Shown here: positions 13,129 through 15,015 of the stretch, piece by piece
Numbering within the stretch: the first letter of the stretch is position 1
Layout: the number at the start of each line of letters is the position of its first letter
Assembly (NCBI GenBank): GCA_964558825.1
Contig: CAZLGB010000074.1
Span: 1-15,015 of the forward strand
Origin: Phosphoribacter sp964558825
GTDB taxonomy: Bacteria; Actinomycetota; Actinomycetes; Actinomycetales; Dermatophilaceae
DNA length: 15,015 bases
Direction of reading: 5' to 3'
Notes under the pieces: generated by a model
Database searches by the model: none
What the model was told of the DNA's origin: nothing
The model's input: only the letters and a program-made list of their open reading frames with translations
Program-made: the position numbers and the translations under genes

Positions 13129-14138
13129 CGCGACTGCCCACCGTCGGCCGTCGACGGATGCTTGACCAGGTCGTCGGCCGTCGGGGCCGGCCACCCGGCG
13201 ACGAGGACGAGCGAGCCGTCCAGTCCGTCCAAACGGGCAGGTATGCCGTGCGCCTCCAGCCACGCAGGCGCCTGCGGACCGAGGACGATGGCCGCGGTCG
13301 AGGCGGCATTGGCCTGCAGGGCGCTGGCGCCGGCACAGCTGACCTGCGCCCAGGTCTCGGGCGCGGTCCGGCCGGTGCGCGGGTCGAGGATGTGGTGGCG
13401 CTCGAGCTGCCCAGCGCCCTGGGCATCGGCGCTGACCAGCCAACGACGCAGCCGGGTCGACGAGGTGGCGATGGCCTGATCGTGGGAGGTGACGACCTGG
13501 CGCACATCGCCCGCCGCGTCCTCGACGCCGATCTGCCATCCATCCGCGGGCGCCGGTCCGGCGACGGCGATGTCGCCGCCGAGGTTGACGAGGAAGCCAC
13601 CGGGCAGCTGCGCCGCCAGTCGTGCCGCGATCCGATCGGCGGCATGCGCCTTGGCGGTCGAGCCGAGGTCGATGAGGCACCCCTGGGGCACCCACACGCG
13701 CCGGCTCACCGGGTCGAGCGACACCGCACGCCAGCCGGGCACCGCCGCGGTCAGCTCCCCACTGGGGTATGCCGTGCGCCCGCGGACCACGTCGAGGTCG
13801 AGGTCGTAGCCGCTCGCGACCAACGCCGAGCCGACGGTCGGGTCGACGAGGCCGTCGGTGCGCTCGGCCGCGTCGAGCGCGGCGGCGAGATAGTCGGCCA
13901 GCAACTCGGAGACGACCACGGAGGCGGGACCGTCCGCGGCGAGGGCGGCCAACCGGCATACCTCCGAGTCGGGGCGAAAGCGCGAGGCGGCCGCGTCGAG
14001 GGCGGCGAGCTCCTCGCGGGCCAGTGCCACGGCCGCAGGCAGGGCGCCGATCTCGGTGGCGAGCAACTGGCACTCGGTGCCGATTGCCCGGAAGCTCGAC
14101 GCCGCGAGCATCGCGTGGGTAGTAGCCATGTCAATCAT
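13125..14138 (-). CDS. apbE: FAD:protein FMN transferase ApbE
   Basis: The 337-residue protein has the ApbE order of motifs. FRAIGTECQL lies at 16-25 and GLVDPTVGSALVASGYD at 96-112. IDLGSTAKAHAAD at 156-168 is the usual DLGGIAKGYAVD motif. FLVNLGGDIAVAG follows at 182-194, ATSSTRLRRW at 224-233 and HHILDPRTGRT at 248-258. ApbE moves FMN from FAD to a Thr/Ser of a target protein in the SGAT-like motif, using Mg2+. At the C-terminal metal loop (QANAAST, 275-281) Asn277 stands where many ApbE proteins have Asp. I see no lipobox or signal peptide, so the protein is probably cytosolic or poorly anchored. It opens the minus-strand operon. Three ATGs (14138, 14129, 14111) are possible starts, none with a strong ribosome site; the first is reported. 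Confidence 0.9.
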   Translation of the reverse strand: MIDMATTHAMLAASSFRAIGTECQLLATEIGALPAAVALAREELAALDAAASRFRPDSEVCRLAALAADGPASVVVSELLADYLAAALDAAERTDGLVDPTVGSALVASGYDLDLDVVRGRTAYPSGELTAAVPGWRAVSLDPVSRRVWVPQGCLIDLGSTAKAHAADRIAARLAAQLPGGFLVNLGGDIAVAGPAPADGWQIGVEDAAGDVRQVVTSHDQAIATSSTRLRRWLVSADAQGAGQLERHHILDPRTGRTAPETWAQVSCAGASALQANAASTAAIVLGPQAPAWLEAHGIPARLDGLDGSLVLVAGWPAPTADDLVKHPSTADGGQSR

Positions 14139-14227
14139 CGTGGGAGAGGACCTTGTGAGTTTCCTGTGCGTTGACGGTGCTCCTCGTGTGGGTGAGCCAA
14201 GCTCGCGCGCCGGAGCGGGTCAGCCGC

Positions 14228-14233
14228 TAGGTT
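14228..14233 (+). promoter_or_regulatory. Possible -10 element upstream of the alpha-mannosidase gene
   Basis: TAGGTT, identical to the hexamer before the FAD dehydrogenase, lies 32 bases before the GTG at 14266. Transcription would start near 14240 and give a short leader that contains the ribosome site GGGAGGG (14254-14260). No clear -35 is visible. Confidence 0.35.
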
Positions 14234-14265
14234 GGAGCAAGAGCCGGCCGATAGGGAGGGCACCG

Positions 14266-15015
14266 GTGCACGACCAGCGCGCAATGATCGAGGCCCGGGT
14301 GGGGCGGGTCCTCGAGGAGCGGATCCGGCCTGCCGCGACGACGACGGTGCTGCCGCTCGAGGTTGCTGCCTGGCAGGTGACCGGCCCCGACGGGATCGCC
14401 GGCCACGGTGAGCCGGTCGCACCCGAGGTCGCGCTCGCCGCCACCTACACTCCCTTCCGGGTCGGCCGGGCCTGGGGACCGCCGTGGGGCACGACCTGGC
14501 TGCGATTGCGGGCCGAGGTGCCGGCGGAGCTGCGCGACCGTGAGCTGGAGGCCGTCGTCGACCTCGGCTGGAGCGGTGACTGGCCCGGCTTCCAGGCCGA
14601 GGGCCTGGTCTTCGACCGTGACGGGGCGATCGTCAAGGGGCTCGCTCCGCGCAATTCGTGGATCCCCGTGCGGCTGTCGGACAAGGGTCGCTTCCGGGCC
14701 TACGTCGAGGCGGCGGCCAACCCGCAGATCCCGCTGGGGCGCCCGAGCCCTTTGGGGGACAAGTCAACGGCCGGCACCGAGCCGATCTATCGGCTGGCCC
14801 GCGCCGACCTCGTCGAGGTGCACACCGAGGTCCGCGAGCTCATCGCCGACATCGTCGCCCTCGACGGGCTGGCCAAGAGCCTGCCCGACAGCTCGGCGCG
14901 TGCCTGGCAGGTGCTGCGCGCCCTCGACGAGGCCATCGACGCCCTCGACCTCGGCGACATCGCCGGCACCGCGAGCGCGGCCCGGGCGGTGCTCGCCCCG
15001 GCCCTGGCCCAGCCC
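14266..15015 (+). CDS. GH38 alpha-mannosidase, N-terminal part
   Basis: An open frame of 250 codons continues off the right edge. The N-terminal sandwich of actinobacterial GH38 alpha-mannosidases is recognisable: TPFRVGRAWGPPWGTTWLRL (62-81), the DLGW-containing strand (99-102), PGFQAEGLVFDRDG (107-120), a KGLAPRNSWIPV stretch (124-135) and YVEAAANP (146-153). The catalytic (alpha/beta)7 barrel with the zinc site lies beyond the window. The family hydrolyses alpha-mannosides with retention; the substrate is unknown. The GTG at 14266 is chosen because GGGAGGG lies five bases upstream. It is divergent from the ApbE operon and unrelated to it in function. Confidence 0.88.
   Translation, partial: MHDQRAMIEARVGRVLEERIRPAATTTVLPLEVAAWQVTGPDGIAGHGEPVAPEVALAATYTPFRVGRAWGPPWGTTWLRLRAEVPAELRDRELEAVVDLGWSGDWPGFQAEGLVFDRDGAIVKGLAPRNSWIPVRLSDKGRFRAYVEAAANPQIPLGRPSPLGDKSTAGTEPIYRLARADLVEVHTEVRELIADIVALDGLAKSLPDSSARAWQVLRALDEAIDALDLGDIAGTASAARAVLAPALAQP

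Larger units (their letters stand above)
882..13961. repeat. Iterated octamer GTATGCCG / CGGCATAC (25 copies)
   Basis: GTATGCCG on the plus strand starts at 1344, 2367, 2526, 3098, 5554, 6432, 7894, 8635, 10136, 10598, 11369, 13241 and 13767. CGGCATAC starts at 882, 2076, 3544, 4649, 5094, 6758, 8978, 9529, 10561, 11626, 12229 and 13954. Copies lie in genes of both directions, in several reading frames, and in four intergenic places. Every GTATGCC heptamer I found is followed by G, so the unit is eight bases. The role is unknown. Confidence 0.85.

Noticed and set aside
12563..13645. N-terminal extension of the NuoF-like frame to 13645
   Set aside because: The added part is Arg/Ala/Pro-rich, overlaps ApbE and the membrane protein on the same strand in another frame, and has no homology. 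GGAG before ATG 12562 marks the real start.

Overview
The window is very GC-rich DNA with strongly C/G-ending codons, actinobacterial gene families and several GTG/TTG starts. It looks like a high-GC actinobacterial chromosome. A Micrococcales (Intrasporangiaceae-like) origin is my guess from overall feel, not something the window proves. I see no rRNA, tRNA, CRISPR array, insertion sequence or phage gene.

Layout. 1-3248 (minus): a SWIM/SNF2-type helicase running off the left edge, preceded on the same strand by a fumarylacetoacetate-hydrolase-family enzyme. 3249-3553: a divergent intergenic region with a start-site palindrome and a possible short leader ORF. 3554-4513 (plus): a membrane protein with PH-like and DUF3592-like parts. 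It meets a minus-strand metallo-beta-lactamase-fold hydrolase (4497-5435) tail to tail across a four-copy tandem repeat. 5568-7145 (minus): a 525-residue protein whose C-terminal half resembles DUF6345 and carries a caspase-like HG...SC pattern. It is divergent from a large FAD/GcvT-type demethylating dehydrogenase (7250-9745, plus), which probably has a leaderless mRNA. 9933-10346 (plus): a small helical protein resembling the Rv0909/MT0933 antitoxin family. Two long perfect hairpins then separate it from a minus-strand block.

That block (14138 down to 10676) reads as one electron-transfer operon: ApbE flavin transferase, a five-helix cytochrome-b/ferric-reductase-like protein, a stand-alone NuoF-like flavoprotein, a [3Fe-4S]-type ferredoxin, and a secreted Ser/Gly-rich protein at the end, possibly with its own promoter. 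The first genes overlap or nearly touch. The expected picture is NAD(P)H or another reductant feeding NuoF-like and ferredoxin centres, then a membrane haem protein, then a flavinylated extracytoplasmic acceptor. However, no FMN-binding protein with the usual flavinylation motif is in the window. From 14266 (plus) a GH38 alpha-mannosidase begins and runs off the right edge.

The most striking signal is not a gene. The octamer GTATGCCG (reverse complement CGGCATAC) occurs 25 times on both strands, in coding and non-coding DNA, against roughly 0.5 expected. Its C-containing counterpart GTACGCCG occurs once.
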